From Adineta steineri (taxonomy: Eukaryota; Rotifera; Eurotatoria; Adinetida; Adinetidae): 64,000 nt of DNA. Under the pieces are notes generated by a model. That model was not told the DNA's origin, did not search any database, and saw only the letters and a list, made by a program, of their open reading frames with translations. This document shows, piece after piece, positions 1-10,888 of the stretch. The position numbers and the translations under genes are program-made. Positions within the stretch are counted from its first letter, which is position 1. Each line of letters opens with the position of its first letter. The stretch lies in assembly GCA_905250115.1 (NCBI GenBank), contig CAJNOI010000124.1:158833-222832 (forward strand). Direction: 5' to 3'.

Positions 1-974
1 AGGAATTTGATTCATTTAATTATACAACTATGAGCACCACATTATGGAATATTGGCAATGTTTTATGTGCACAAAAAAAGTATACCGAAGCATTCAGTTT
101 TCAACAAAAATCATTGAACATGAGGGAAATATATGATCCTTTAAATTATACGCAGATTGCTTCTAATTTCAATAGTATAGGAACCATAAGAAATAACGAA
201 GGAAACTACGATGAAGCACTTATTCATTATCAAAAAGCATTAACAATCTACGAAAACTATTGTGCATCTTGTCTTCAAGATATGATTGTATGTCTCAATA
301 ATATTATCATTGCTTTAAATAGTAGTGGAAAATCTGAGGAAACACTAAATTATCGAGAACGAATATTAGCCAATCAAGAAAAACATTATCCAGAATCTTA
401 TACAGACATTGTCAATAGCCTTATAAATATTGGTCACGTTAAATACAGTCAAATGAAACTTGACGATGCTGTTGATTATTATTCACGGGCAATAGTACTA
501 CTAAAAGAATTTGATTCAACTAATCATCTTCAAATTGCAACCATTTTCTACTGGATTGGAATTATACGGAATCGACAAAGATCTTTTGATCGTGCAATTG
601 AGTGCCTTGAACAATGTTTAAAAATTAGAGAGGCAAGTCTTTCTCCAGGAGAATCAGATATTACATTAATTCTGTCATATCTCAGTGAAACCCACCAAGC
701 TCGCAATCAATATCAACTAGCTTTGACATATGAAATGAAACTATTTTTAATTCGCGAAAAAGACTTATCACCAAATGATCAAAATATTGCCCAAAGTTTA
801 TCAAATATAGGTAAATGTTATGAACATATTAATCAATTCAACACGGCACTTGAGTATTATAAACAAGCATTATATATTTATGTACAATATTCATCAAATT
901 CATTTGAACAAGAAACAATGGAAGATAATATTGATCGACTTTCAACGATATTAAACAACTTAGAAACTGAATAA
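1..974 (+). CDS. TPR-repeat protein, 3' part (5' end outside window)
   Basis: The reading frame is open from the first bases of the window (codon phase starting at base 3) to a TAA at 972-974, so the ATG at 30 is probably internal. About 320 residues are visible. They form roughly seven kinesin-light-chain-type tetratricopeptide repeats of about 42 residues, with recurrent signatures such as NIGxxxxxxxxYxxAxxxxxKAL and LNIRE-like helix B ends. TPRs are protein-interaction scaffolds. In this window the same TPR type follows ADP-ribosyltransferase domains (26905-28930), so this may be the tail of another ART-TPR fusion. That is inference, because no catalytic domain is in view. It ends cleanly with NNLETE, and no frameshift is visible. 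Confidence 0.85.
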   Translation, partial: EFDSFNYTTMSTTLWNIGNVLCAQKKYTEAFSFQQKSLNMREIYDPLNYTQIASNFNSIGTIRNNEGNYDEALIHYQKALTIYENYCASCLQDMIVCLNNIIIALNSSGKSEETLNYRERILANQEKHYPESYTDIVNSLINIGHVKYSQMKLDDAVDYYSRAIVLLKEFDSTNHLQIATIFYWIGIIRNRQRSFDRAIECLEQCLKIREASLSPGESDITLILSYLSETHQARNQYQLALTYEMKLFLIREKDLSPNDQNIAQSLSNIGKCYEHINQFNTALEYYKQALYIYVQYSSNSFEQETMEDNIDRLSTILNNLETE

Positions 975-1057
975 ACTTCTCAATTTAAATTTTTTTCTTA
1001 AAGATATACAATACATAACATAAACTTTTGCTAAATCTAAGACACTTGATGATGTGA

Positions 1058-1100
1058 TTGAGCGTGTATAAATAGAAGGAATCCACACTCCCACGCTCAA
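1058..1100. repeat. Short hairpin, telomere-like family (diverged)
   Basis: Inverted repeat TTGAGCGTG ... CACGCTCAA, with CACTCCCACGC in the right arm. It is a weak member of the G/T-rich hairpin family described under findings. The rest of 975-1337 shows no gene. Confidence 0.5.
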
Positions 1101-2183
1101 ATTCACCATTCATAATCAAATCCTAGTATTCATATGGTTTAAATCGTTCTAGGATCAATCATTCTTTTAAATGTATAAAATATATAGTAGAACATTCATC
1201 GCTGCCTTGGCTATTTATAATTTATATAATAAATGATAAATAAAACAACTCCCCTTTTATTACTTTCGAAGTAAAGGCATTATTGAGTTTTTAGCTTGAT
1301 TTATAATATAAGTTGGATGAACCATCTACTTTTATTGAAATTTGTTCACATTTGATATCTGTAATATTTCCAGATGAATTAAATTTTATCGCTTGGAAAA
1401 ATATCGATTGCTTTGGATACTCTATAGTCATAATGATAATTTAGAATTCTACGAATTGTTTTAATACGAATTCTGTGAATAATTTCAAGAATCCGAAAGA
1501 AAAATCAGCACTACGCGACAAACCGCGCGGTTTTAGTAAAAACAACGATGAATGGTTTTGTTTTTTCTCTAATTCAATATTTTATCAAAAGGATCGAAAA
1601 AGAACTTCGCAAGATTGTATTATATTCTTTTCAAATATCATACTTCACTTAGAAAAAATGAATAACAAAAAGATTTCTCTGTTTATTTCTAATTTATCAA
1701 AGTGAATCTTCAGTAAATAAATTCTTTTGTTTTTTTTATTCTTGGATAATAAACGAGGTTATTTTTCTACTTAATAATATCTTTCGTCTATCGAATAACT
1801 ATTTTTTTTAAAGCTCTTTTCTCGGAATCGAGTGATACATTGAAATAAAAATTTTTCTTTTACTATTATTCTACGATTTTCTGAAACAATATTTTATTAT
1901 TCTGAATTCGTTGTCAATCTTTTGTTTCTATATTACAATATCACGTCGTTAAGGCTAATTTTTTTAGAATATCTTCAATGATTTAATATATATCTGACAG
2001 ATAAATATCAACTCTAACAAAGTTCAGAGTTTTATATATTTTTATTATGTGAAATCAGATTGCTGAAATTTTGACACAATCAAACTTCGAATTAAACAGT
2101 AATGCCCTTTTGTTAAATAATTTATTTAATAATTAAAAGATTTGAAAGAAAGAAACAATACTGAAAAGAACTCGTTTATTGTA

Positions 2184-3209
2184 CTAACGTGATCGATAAT
2201 AGGCCTGATGAAGTCTCCATAAAGATAGATATCTCTCTGCTGGTTTCATATAATGAAAGGTAATTCCTCTTCCATAACCTTGTGGTCGAACTTGTAAACC
2301 ATCTCGAGAAGTGAAATGGTCGGGTGGTTGAGAATTAAACTCTTTTCTATCTAATGGTCGTACATTAGTTTTAATAGTTATGCAGCGAGGAACAGCCTGA
2401 TCACTATAGCCATCCACGGGCGTTCGATAGCATGAAATAATAAATGGCGGCAGTCTTTCGAATAATCCTCTTGAAATAACATAACCTGCACCACCACAAA
2501 ATGCTCCTGCACATTCTTGCCCAATCATGAATGATTCTTGAGGATTATATTCTGCAACTAATAAAGCTAAGTTAGGCGGCGAAATAAATGTATCATCATC
2601 CAGCACCATGATCCATTGCACTTCAGCACCATCTGCACTCTTATTTAATTTGTCGATGACCATTGCTAATCCACGTGAGACTTTTTGATGACTCCAAGTT
2701 GTATCAACTGGTCTCGGTGTTTCCGGTGCAACAACATCATAGATCGGTATTCGACTATCGGATGATGATTCACCAACAAAAAAGAGTCGCGAAGGATGAA
2801 TAGTGACACCAAATGTACACATCATAATATCACAGCGAGATCGTAAATGTTTATCACCAGTTAAAATCATATATGCAATATTTCCATGTAATGGACCAGG
2901 TGGATAAAAATCACCTTGTTTCCAATAATTGTAATCTTCGTCTGTCCAACAATCCGATATATTCTTCGTATAATGACGTGCAAAAGTATTAAATACACGT
3001 TTTGGTAATTGTTGTGATATGGATGTACGTGAAGAATTTTGTTGATGAACATAAGAATTGGCAGTTAAAGGATATTTTCCGAGATAAATGAAAACTGCAA
3101 TAGTTATTATGGTTGCAACCATACTAATAATCATGAATCGTCGTTGATTTTGTCCCTTTGTTAATGCAAGTAATGGTATTAATGAACTAGTTAAATTGTT
3201 TTCCACCAT
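2184..3209 (-). CDS. Fringe/core-1-type beta-1,3-glycosyltransferase (GT31), copy 1
   Basis: A 341-residue type II membrane protein in one exon. It has a short cytosolic tail with basic residues (KGQNQRR), a membrane anchor at about residues 26-45, then a lumenal catalytic domain. Family marks are the DxD-like metal/UDP-sugar site in WIMVLDDDTFISP, the downstream FCGGAGYVISRGLF block and paired Cys residues. These fit Fringe/C1GALT-type enzymes (Pfam Fringe), which add Gal or GlcNAc in beta-1,3 linkage to O-glycans in the Golgi. Length is normal for the family. The exact donor and acceptor cannot be told. The ATG is followed at once by MVENNLTSS, shared with the paralogue. The paralogue at 6624-7649 differs at about 38 positions with no gaps. 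Confidence 0.82.
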   Translation of the reverse strand: MVENNLTSSLIPLLALTKGQNQRRFMIISMVATIITIAVFIYLGKYPLTANSYVHQQNSSRTSISQQLPKRVFNTFARHYTKNISDCWTDEDYNYWKQGDFYPPGPLHGNIAYMILTGDKHLRSRCDIMMCTFGVTIHPSRLFFVGESSSDSRIPIYDVVAPETPRPVDTTWSHQKVSRGLAMVIDKLNKSADGAEVQWIMVLDDDTFISPPNLALLVAEYNPQESFMIGQECAGAFCGGAGYVISRGLFERLPPFIISCYRTPVDGYSDQAVPRCITIKTNVRPLDRKEFNSQPPDHFTSRDGLQVRPQGYGRGITFHYMKPAERYLSLWRLHQAYYRSR

Positions 3210-3367
3210 TTTTTTATCAACACAATAACAGAATTGTTACACTAAATGAGAGATTAACATCAGAACAATATATAGATTTATAATAAATTACAATTATAGT
3301 ATTAAAATGTACATCTTTTTTAATTGTTATTTCTACAATTCTTTATCACAACTTACGCTCAAACTAT

Positions 3368-3569
3368 TAGGAGTGTTACTTTATTTTTATTTCTCTTTAT
3401 AATAAAGAACAACGTAACGAAAATCTTTATCTTTATTTTATAAAGAATAAAGATTTACTTTATGTCTTTACTTTATTTTTAAAATAAAGATTAACTTTAT
3501 TCTTTATAAAATAAAGATAAAGTTAATCTTTATCTTTATTTATAAAGTAAAGATAAAGTAACACCCCTA
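3368..3569. mobile_element. hAT-like MITE, 202 bp, with 8-bp target duplication
   Basis: Terminal inverted repeats TAGGAGTGTTACTTTAT and ATAAAGTAACACCCCTA match at 16 of 17 positions. The element is flanked by the 8-bp direct repeat CAAACTAT (3360-3367 and 3570-3577). The interior is AT-rich with many TTTATC/AAAGATAAAG units. The corresponding spot in the second duplication copy (near 8390) has a single CAAACTAT and no insert, so this is a filled site against an empty site. An 8-bp TSD and TIRs starting TAGGG/TAGGA fit the hAT superfamily. No transposase is encoded. Confidence 0.88.
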
Positions 3570-4675
3570 CAAACTATATTAAAACTTATTTAAGAACAGA
3601 ATCTTTCAAAAGTTCATTACAAAAAAAAACAAATATCTCTCTAACTCTTCTATCAGTTTTATTCGATTTTTCTATCCTATCGATATTATTACACAATCTT
3701 TGAAAGAAAATTTATCAGATTCTAAATATTTATTTCTATATTATAAATAACTTGAATACGCTATACTTATCTGAAACTATAATAAAAATAAAAAACTTTA
3801 AAGGTTTCATCAGTATTCTGACTGTTTGTCTAGAAACAAAAGTAATAAAATCAAGTTAAAAATGCACTAGAATACAATGCGTATTGTTCTGAATAAGATA
3901 TTAAAAAATCTCAAAAATTGTAGAAGGCCATTCTATCATTGACGTCTGTATTTTAAAAACAAGCCTAGTCATAACAATTAACTGCACATGTGCATGACTT
4001 TTTCGATTCCTAATTACATCAATATCGTACAATTGTTTATATTAGAATTTTTACGCATGAATGCGTTTGATATTTTTTGTTCGTTGCATGATTGATAATT
4101 ATTACAGTATATACATATTTTTGTTTTCGTTCTCATAGTCAGTGACAGATAAAAGCAACACTTTTTTTCTCATACTTTCTCTTTGCTTATTCCTCTTCCT
4201 ATTAGTACTTATGGATGAATTAATGAATCGAAACAGAAAATATTATAATATGTAAACAAATGAAAGTTAAAACAAACTTGACAATAGACGATTCTGGATC
4301 AATTAAAAACATTCCTTTTTAAATAATATCAGATTTCACCAGAAAAATACTAATTTAAAATCTTTATTAGACTTATCAAGTCTCGTAGCAAATTATTTAC
4401 AATGGACGATGATTTACTACATTGAAGTTTTGATTAAACAATTTATGAAATATTTGTTGAATTATATGTAGCAAAGTTTATAGTTTATTTAATAACAAAA
4501 AGTAGTTACGTATATTAAAAGCGATGAAAGAGATCTTATTGAAAAAATATGTATCAAATATAATTCAATTTTTTATCAGAAAGGATTTTTTCATTGTGCG
4601 AGTATTAGTTGAATCTTATTCTCATTTTATAAATATTTGCTTAGTTTAGTCCAAAATATATTTTATAGTATATGA

Positions 4676-6623
4676 ATATGGGTACTATTTAAATGATCAG
4701 TTTTTTTGATCAGCAAATAATGTCAAATGTCAGTAAACACTATTAGGGTGTGTATGTTGAAATTTGTTCGCATTTGATATCTGTGATATGCATAGATAAA
4801 TTAGATTTTCCAGCTTTGAAAAATATCGATTGCTTTGGATACTCTATAGTCATCATGATAATTTAGAATTTGATGAGTTATTTTAATACGAATTATGTGA
4901 ATAATGTCAGGAATCTAACGAAAAAATCAGCACTACGCGACAAACCTTGTGTTTGTAGTGAAAACAACGATGAATGGTTTTGTTTTTTTCTAATTTAATA
5001 TTTGATCAGAAGTATCCAAAAAGAACTTCGCAAGATTCTATTATATTCTTTTCAAATATCATACATCCTTTTGAAAAAATGAATAAAACAAGATTTCTCT
5101 ATTGATTTTTATTAGGTACTTGCTAATCAAACAGAAACACTTACTAACTATGTATACAAATGATGTGGTGTGGTTTATTTCTATATTTATCAAAGTGAAT
5201 CTTCAGTAAATAAATTCTTTTGTTTTTTTTATTCTTCGATAATAAACGAGGTTATTTTTCTATTTAATATCTTTTGTCTATTCAACAACTGTTTTCTTTA
5301 AGGCTTTTTCTCGGAATCGAGTGATATATTGCAATAAAAAATTTTCTTTTAATATTATTCTACGCTTTTCAAAACCCATATTTCATCATTTTGAATTCGT
5401 TGTCAATCTTTCGTTTGTATATTATTATGTCACGTAGTTAAGGCTAATTTTTTCAGAATATCTTGAATGATCCAATACTCTAGACTGGAAGGATAGGGCC
5501 TAGAAACGGGAATTATCTGTTTACATGTATTATTTTTATCGGTAATATGGCACAAATGACCATTTTTTTGGCGCAGATAATCATGTAACTATGGCATATT
5601 TTTGATAATATAATTTTATTTGCTATTATCGTCTTATTCGAATAGCATAATATTTAATATATAATATTTTATTGAATAAATTAAAATAACGAGGCAACGC
5701 CAATTTTACTTTTAATTTGGAGGAAGATGAACATAATATTAACAGCAAAAAAACGGAACGTTCGTATGCACAGAGTATTATAAAGCTTTGAAAAAAATGT
5801 TCGCCTATTTCTATATGAGATGTCATTTATCATCATTCACAAATATTTTTAATGCATGTTTGAAGGAAACAATGATGTGCCGAAACGTCCTGTACGACGA
5901 CTCAATAAAATGAGACTCACGATTGAAAGCTTAAAAACATACGCATTGTAGTTTGATCATATTAAAAGTCTAGTTAGTGCATTATTGCAAGACATTTTAA
6001 TAAATTTGTAAGTTTAATAGTCTTGCTATAGTGCATATAGATAAAAGAGTTCAAAATCAATTTTGATATATAATGATAAAAAGATCTCCATTATAGTTTT
6101 TTTTGAAATCCTACTTTTTATAAAATTGACTGTAATAAGCTAAAGCATTTTTGAACTTTATAACTCATTCGTGAAATATGAAACTTTTAGAAAATGCTTG
6201 ATTTTATATAAGGTAGAACTTCAATTTGATTTTCTACTAAAAGTCAAAACTAATATTGATTAACTCTCATTCGTATCTAAATACAATTATATCAGCATGC
6301 AGACCGTGACAATCTAGGACCAAGTGAGTCGAATTTCGATGAACGCTACTTGTATATATCTGACAGATAAATATAAACTCTAATAACGTTCAGAGTTTTA
6401 TATATTTTTATTATGTGAAATCAGATCGCTGAACAATGAAACGACTCATCTAATTTCATGTTAAATATGAGGTAGTCATTATGCTGTAGACCATAAAATA
6501 TGCTTAACATTCGGCAAAATCAAATTTTGGATTAGACAGTGATGCCCTTTTGTTGGTTAATTTATTTAGTAATCAAAAAATTCGAAAGAAAGAAACAATA
6601 CCGAAAAGAACTCTTTTGCTGTG
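4676..6623. other. Non-coding block between the two glycosyltransferase genes
   Basis: A short unique spacer (to about 4756) is followed by the left non-coding part of duplication copy 2. Compared with copy 1 it carries a roughly 60-bp insertion near 5110-5165, an extra block at about 5476-6349 (its own entry) and about 85 bp extra near 6435-6520. The small open frame at 5626-5826 is not supported as a gene. Confidence 0.6.
5476..6349. mobile_element. Roughly 870-bp insertion present only in duplication copy 2
   Basis: Copy 1 reads ...TCAATGATTTAATATATATCTGAC (about 1974-1997), while copy 2 holds about 870 bp between AATGATCCAATA and TATATATCTGAC. No clear terminal repeats, target duplication or reading frame is visible, so it could be a decayed element or sequence deleted from copy 1. 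The size and position of the difference are seen directly; the mobile origin is inferred. Confidence 0.45.
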
Positions 6624-7649
6624 CTAACGTGATCGATAATAGGCCTGATGCAGTCTCCATAAAGACAGATACCTGTCTGCTGGTATCACATAATGAAAAG
6701 TAACTCCTCTTCCATAACCTTGCGGGCGAACTTGCAAACCATCTCGAGAAGTGAAATGATCGGGAGGTTGAGAATTAAACTCTTTTCTATCTAATGGTTT
6801 TATATCAGTTTTACTGGTTATGCAGCGAGGTATGGATTGATCAGGATAGCCGTCCACATTCGTTCGATAGCATGAAAGAATAAATGGTGGAAATCTTTCG
6901 AATAATCCTCTTGAAATAACATAACCTGCACCACCACAAAATGCTCCTCCACACTCTTGCCCAATCATGAATGATTCTTGAGGATTATATTCTGCAACTA
7001 ATAAAGCTAAGTTAGGCGGCGAAATAAATGTATCATCATCCAGCACCATAATCCATTGTACTTCAGCACCATCTGCACTCTTATTTAATTTGTCAATGAT
7101 CATTTGTAAGCCACGTGTGTATTTTTGATAACTCCAAGCTGTATTAACAGGTCTCGGTGTTTCTGGTACAACAACATCATAGATCGGTATTCGACTATCG
7201 TTTGATGATTCACCAACAAAAAAGAGTCGCGAAGGATGAATAGTGACACCAAATGTGCACATCATAATATCACAACGAGATCGTAAATGTTTATCACCAG
7301 TCGTAACCATGTATACAATATTTCCAGGTAATCGGCCAGGTGGATAAAAATCACCTTGTTTCCAATAATTGTAATCTTCGTCTGTCCAACAATCCGATAT
7401 GTTTTTCGTATGATGGCGAATTAAAGTATTGAATACACGTTTTGGTAATTGTGGTGACACGGTTGTACGTGAAGAATTTTGTTGATGAACATAAGAATTG
7501 ACAGTTAAAGGATATTTTCCGAGATAAATGAAAACTGCAATAGTTATTATGGTTGCAACCATACTAATAATCATGAATCGTCGTTGATTTTGTCCCTTTG
7601 TTAATGCAAGTAATGGTATTAATGGACTAGTTAATTTATTTTCTACCAT
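6624..7649 (-). CDS. Fringe/core-1-type beta-1,3-glycosyltransferase (GT31), copy 2
   Basis: A 341-residue paralogue of the gene at 2184-3209, in the same orientation. It has the same N-terminal anchor (VATIITIAVFIYLGKYPL), the DDD site in VLDDDTFISPP and the C-terminal GYGRG(V/I)TFHY block. Alignment by eye gives about 303 of 341 identical residues and no gaps. Substitutions cluster in three patches (residues about 105-118, 160-185 and 260-285) that flank the catalytic core, while the DDD and GGAGY blocks are unchanged. That pattern, and the intact frame, suggest both copies are functional and may differ in acceptor specificity; this last point is inference. Confidence 0.82.
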   Translation of the reverse strand: MVENKLTSPLIPLLALTKGQNQRRFMIISMVATIITIAVFIYLGKYPLTVNSYVHQQNSSRTTVSPQLPKRVFNTLIRHHTKNISDCWTDEDYNYWKQGDFYPPGRLPGNIVYMVTTGDKHLRSRCDIMMCTFGVTIHPSRLFFVGESSNDSRIPIYDVVVPETPRPVNTAWSYQKYTRGLQMIIDKLNKSADGAEVQWIMVLDDDTFISPPNLALLVAEYNPQESFMIGQECGGAFCGGAGYVISRGLFERFPPFILSCYRTNVDGYPDQSIPRCITSKTDIKPLDRKEFNSQPPDHFTSRDGLQVRPQGYGRGVTFHYVIPADRYLSLWRLHQAYYRSR

Positions 7650-7737
7650 TTTTTTATCGGCAGAATAACAGAATTGTTACACTAAATGAAAAACTAACAT
7701 CCGAACAATATATAGATTTATAATAAATTATAATTAA

Positions 7738-8250
7738 GGCGGCTGACTGCATGAAGTGCAGCAGTCGACTTATTGCTTTTGATATTCTTCTTCTTCTCCT
7801 TCGCGAAAGATGAATCCCGATTCAAGTCTGTCACTCGTTCTTAGCACCTAAGCAACATTTTCAATCGGAAAAAAAGGTCGCCATTATCGTGAGAACGTGG
7901 TGAGTGCACATCTGAAAACCGTTGTTTTGAAATTCAGCTCCGTGCGGGAAATACATATTTTTAAAAAATTAATTAATAATACATGGTGATTTCCTTATAT
8001 GGTTATCTATGATTCAGTGCTCTACGACCATTGATATATGAAATACTACATGTATATGCATATACATCTTAATTATCGTTTTTTGTGACTTGAATCCATC
8101 ATGATAGAGTCAAATCTATGAAAAGTAACTATTCGATGGTTTGTTCATCTGAGTTTAATTAATTGATTTTGAGGATAAAATAAAACAAAATTTTAAACGA
8201 TTCAGCCTTCCGCGTTTATGAGGGTTGCTACACTTCTGCGGTCAGTCGCC
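7738..8250. mobile_element. MITE-like element, 513 bp, with about 23-bp terminal inverted repeats
   Basis: The left end GGCGGCTGACTGCATGAAGT mirrors the right end ACTTCTGCGGTCAGTCGCC with few mismatches. The left end also forms a small internal hairpin (GACTGC...GCAGTC). Copy 1 of the duplication lacks it (about 3295-3300), so the insertion post-dates the duplication. The extra sequence relative to copy 1 runs on to about 8318, and no target duplication is evident, so the true right boundary is uncertain. No coding capacity. Confidence 0.75.
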
Positions 8251-9592
8251 TCTCTTCTACTTGAACTAGCTTCAAATGGTGGTGTAGTTATACTATTCTA
8301 ATACATGATAACAAAAGCCTATAGAATAGCATTGGAATGTGCATCTTTTTTAATTGTTATTTCTACAATTCTTCATCACAATCTAAGCTCAAACTATATT
8401 AAAATATACTTAAGAGCAGAATGTTTCAGAAGTTCATTGAGAAAAAAAACAAATATCTCTCTAACTCTTCAATCAGTTTTATTCGATTTTTATATTCTAT
8501 CGATATTATTATATAATCTTTAAAACAAAGTTTAATAGATTCTAACTATTTATTTCTATATTATAAATAACAAAAAATGTCATTCATCTCACTCCAAATC
8601 TCGGACAAGTCAATATAACGTTAATCAACATTTTCTCATAAAAATAGATTTTAAAAAAAAATGTATACCAAAATAAATCTCATAGAAATGACTTGAATAC
8701 TCTATACTTATCTGAAACTATAATAAAAATAAAAAACTTTAAAGGTTTCATCAGTATTCTGACTGTTTGTCTAGAAATAAAAGTAATCAAATTAAGTTAA
8801 AAAGGCAGTAGAATACAATGCGTATTATTCTGAACAAAATATAAAAAAAATCTCAAAAATTGTAGAAGGCTATTCTATCATTGACGTCTGTATTTTAAAA
8901 ACAAGCCTAGTCGTAAGAATTAATTGCACATGTGCGCATACCTTTTTCTATTCCTACTTACATCAATATTATACAGTAAGATATATTATAACTGCTACAC
9001 ATGAATGCGTTTTGTATTTTTTTTTTTCGATACATGATCGATAATTAATGCAGTAAATACACATATTTTATTTTTCATTCTCATAGTCAATGATAGATAA
9101 AAGCAGCACTTTTTCATATTTTCTCTTTGCTTATTACTCTTCCTATTAGTACTTATGGATGAATTAACGAATCGAAACAGAAAATATTATAATATGTAAA
9201 CAAATGAAAGTTAAAACAAAATTGCCAATAGACTTTTTTTCGCTGATATACATTTACTGGTTTGAACCAAATAAGAACAATCTTTATTAAATAACATCAA
9301 AGTTAATCATATTAATACTAATTTAAAATCTTTATTAGACTTATCAAGTCTCGTAGCAAAATATTTACAGTGGACGATAATTTAAGACATTGAAGTTTTG
9401 ATCAAACAATTTATGAAATATTTGTAGAATAGTTTATACTTTATTTAATAGCAAAATGTATTTACATATATTAAAAGCGATGAAAAAATATGTATCAAAT
9501 ATAATTCAATTTTTTATTGAAGGGATTTTTTTCATTGCAAGACTATTAGTTGAATCTTATTTTGTAAATATATTCTATAGTATATGAATATA

Positions 9593-10486
9593 ATCTCTAA
9601 TTCAATCGCTGTGACAAAAAATCTATGAACAATCATAAAAGTAGAACAAAAATGGGTCAGCATATTAATGTTATAAAAAGCGCGACAACTTTAATGATTT
9701 CAAAAAAAAAACAACGTAAAATCGTGTTTAATTTCTGATTTTTCTAATCTGTTTCGAATTAGTTATCAATTAGAGAAATAATAAAAGATCTGGATAATTG
9801 AAAATCAGAGAAGATTTCTACAGATTTCATTAGCATAATTATAAGGATTTATAGAAAAAAGAAAGATTTCTATTTTCCATGATATCACTATTATGCTACA
9901 AATAATATTGGACAATTAAGAAAATATTTGAATTAAAGAAGTCTTTGATATTTGTGAACTGTGCGAGAAAACAAGAATGCTTTTGACTTTTCAGTTACAA
10001 CAAATTAAAATCGTTATCTCAATCTAGACTACATAAAGAAAAAGAATCATATTTCTTAAATCATAACTGCTCAACAAAATAAAAATATTCTCTACTGGAA
10101 AACATGTATTTCGTCTCATAAAATTGATAAAGGCTACACTTGTTTTAAGTTGCTAGCAGAAAAATAGTGATTTTGTTATATAAGAATGGAAAAAAGGATA
10201 GAACAACTATTACTCTGATTGAGAGATAACAAACAAGCAATTATCTATATAATAGTACGCGAAAATTTGACAATTACTATTTACTTCTTAGTTGTGTAGG
10301 TCAAAGCGGCTAACTCTGTTAGAGATAAAGGCAAAAAACCTCTTATACCAAAACGTTCTAGATCGCAGACATAGTGTTTCATCTGTTACACGAATTAGTG
10401 TATTGTTATTAAAGTTAAACTATCTAAACAAAAAATTACTATTTTTGTCTTGATAAGAAGGTTAAATTGATATTTGACATGATTCT
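9593..10486. other. Non-coding stretch, nothing recognised
   Basis: AT-rich DNA with no open frame of useful length, no terminal repeats and no RNA-like signature that I can support. Confidence 0.5.
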
Positions 10487-10888
10487 ATTCTCTTTTTTTT
10501 GTTTTATTTGATATTAATAATTAATTAAAAATTCATCACATTTCATATCTCGATGAAATTCTTCTTCGGATGTTAAATTTACAACAAACTCTTTAACATA
10601 TAGAAATAAAATAGCTTTTTTTCTCTCTCTTTCCTTTCGTTATTAGCCATTGATAATGATACGGAAAAGGATTATATCCCTATCTAGCTACTACTATTAA
10701 CGTCTTGTTTTCCGCATCACTATCAATGGCTAATAACGAAAGGAAGGAGAGAAAAAAAGGCTATTTTACTTGCATATGTTACAGAGTTTCTTATAAATTT
10801 AATGTCTGAAGAAGGATCTCATCGAGATATAAAACGTCATGAATTTTTAATTAATTATTAATATCAAATAAAATAAAATAAGAGACAA
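10487..10888. repeat. Palindromic fold-back element, about 400 bp
   Basis: Two arms of about 185 bp face each other around a short loop near 10670-10705. Matching blocks include GTTATTAGCCATTGATA against TATCAATGGCTAATAAC, and ATATTAATAATTAATT at the outer ends. Arm identity is roughly 85-90% by eye. No open frame. It resembles a fold-back or nonautonomous TIR element. Confidence 0.8.

Larger units (their letters stand above)
1338..4675. repeat. Left copy of a tandem segmental duplication
   Basis: Starts around GAAATTTGTTC (1339) and ends near TATAGTATATGAATATG (about 4675). The unit is repeated at 4757-9592 in the same order: non-coding block, minus-strand glycosyltransferase gene, non-coding block. 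Non-coding stretches such as AATATCGATTGCTTTGG recur almost unchanged. This copy lacks the insertions at 5476-6349 and 7738-8250, but carries one of its own at 3368-3569. Apart from the gene at 2184-3209 and that element, I see no further coding sequence here. Confidence 0.9.
4757..9592. repeat. Right copy of the tandem segmental duplication
   Basis: Begins GAAATTTGTTCGC (about 4759) and ends near TATAGTATATGAATATA (about 9592). It aligns collinearly with 1338-4675 across flanks and gene. The extra length is explained by discrete insertions at about 5476-6349, 7738-8250 and 8570-8690, plus smaller ones. Downstream of the gene, 8320-9590 is non-coding and parallels 3300-4675. Confidence 0.9.

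Noticed and set aside
10300-10390. Possible second tRNA (GTTCTAGATC near 10346)
   Set aside because: A B-box-like stretch only; no acceptor or anticodon stem can be paired.
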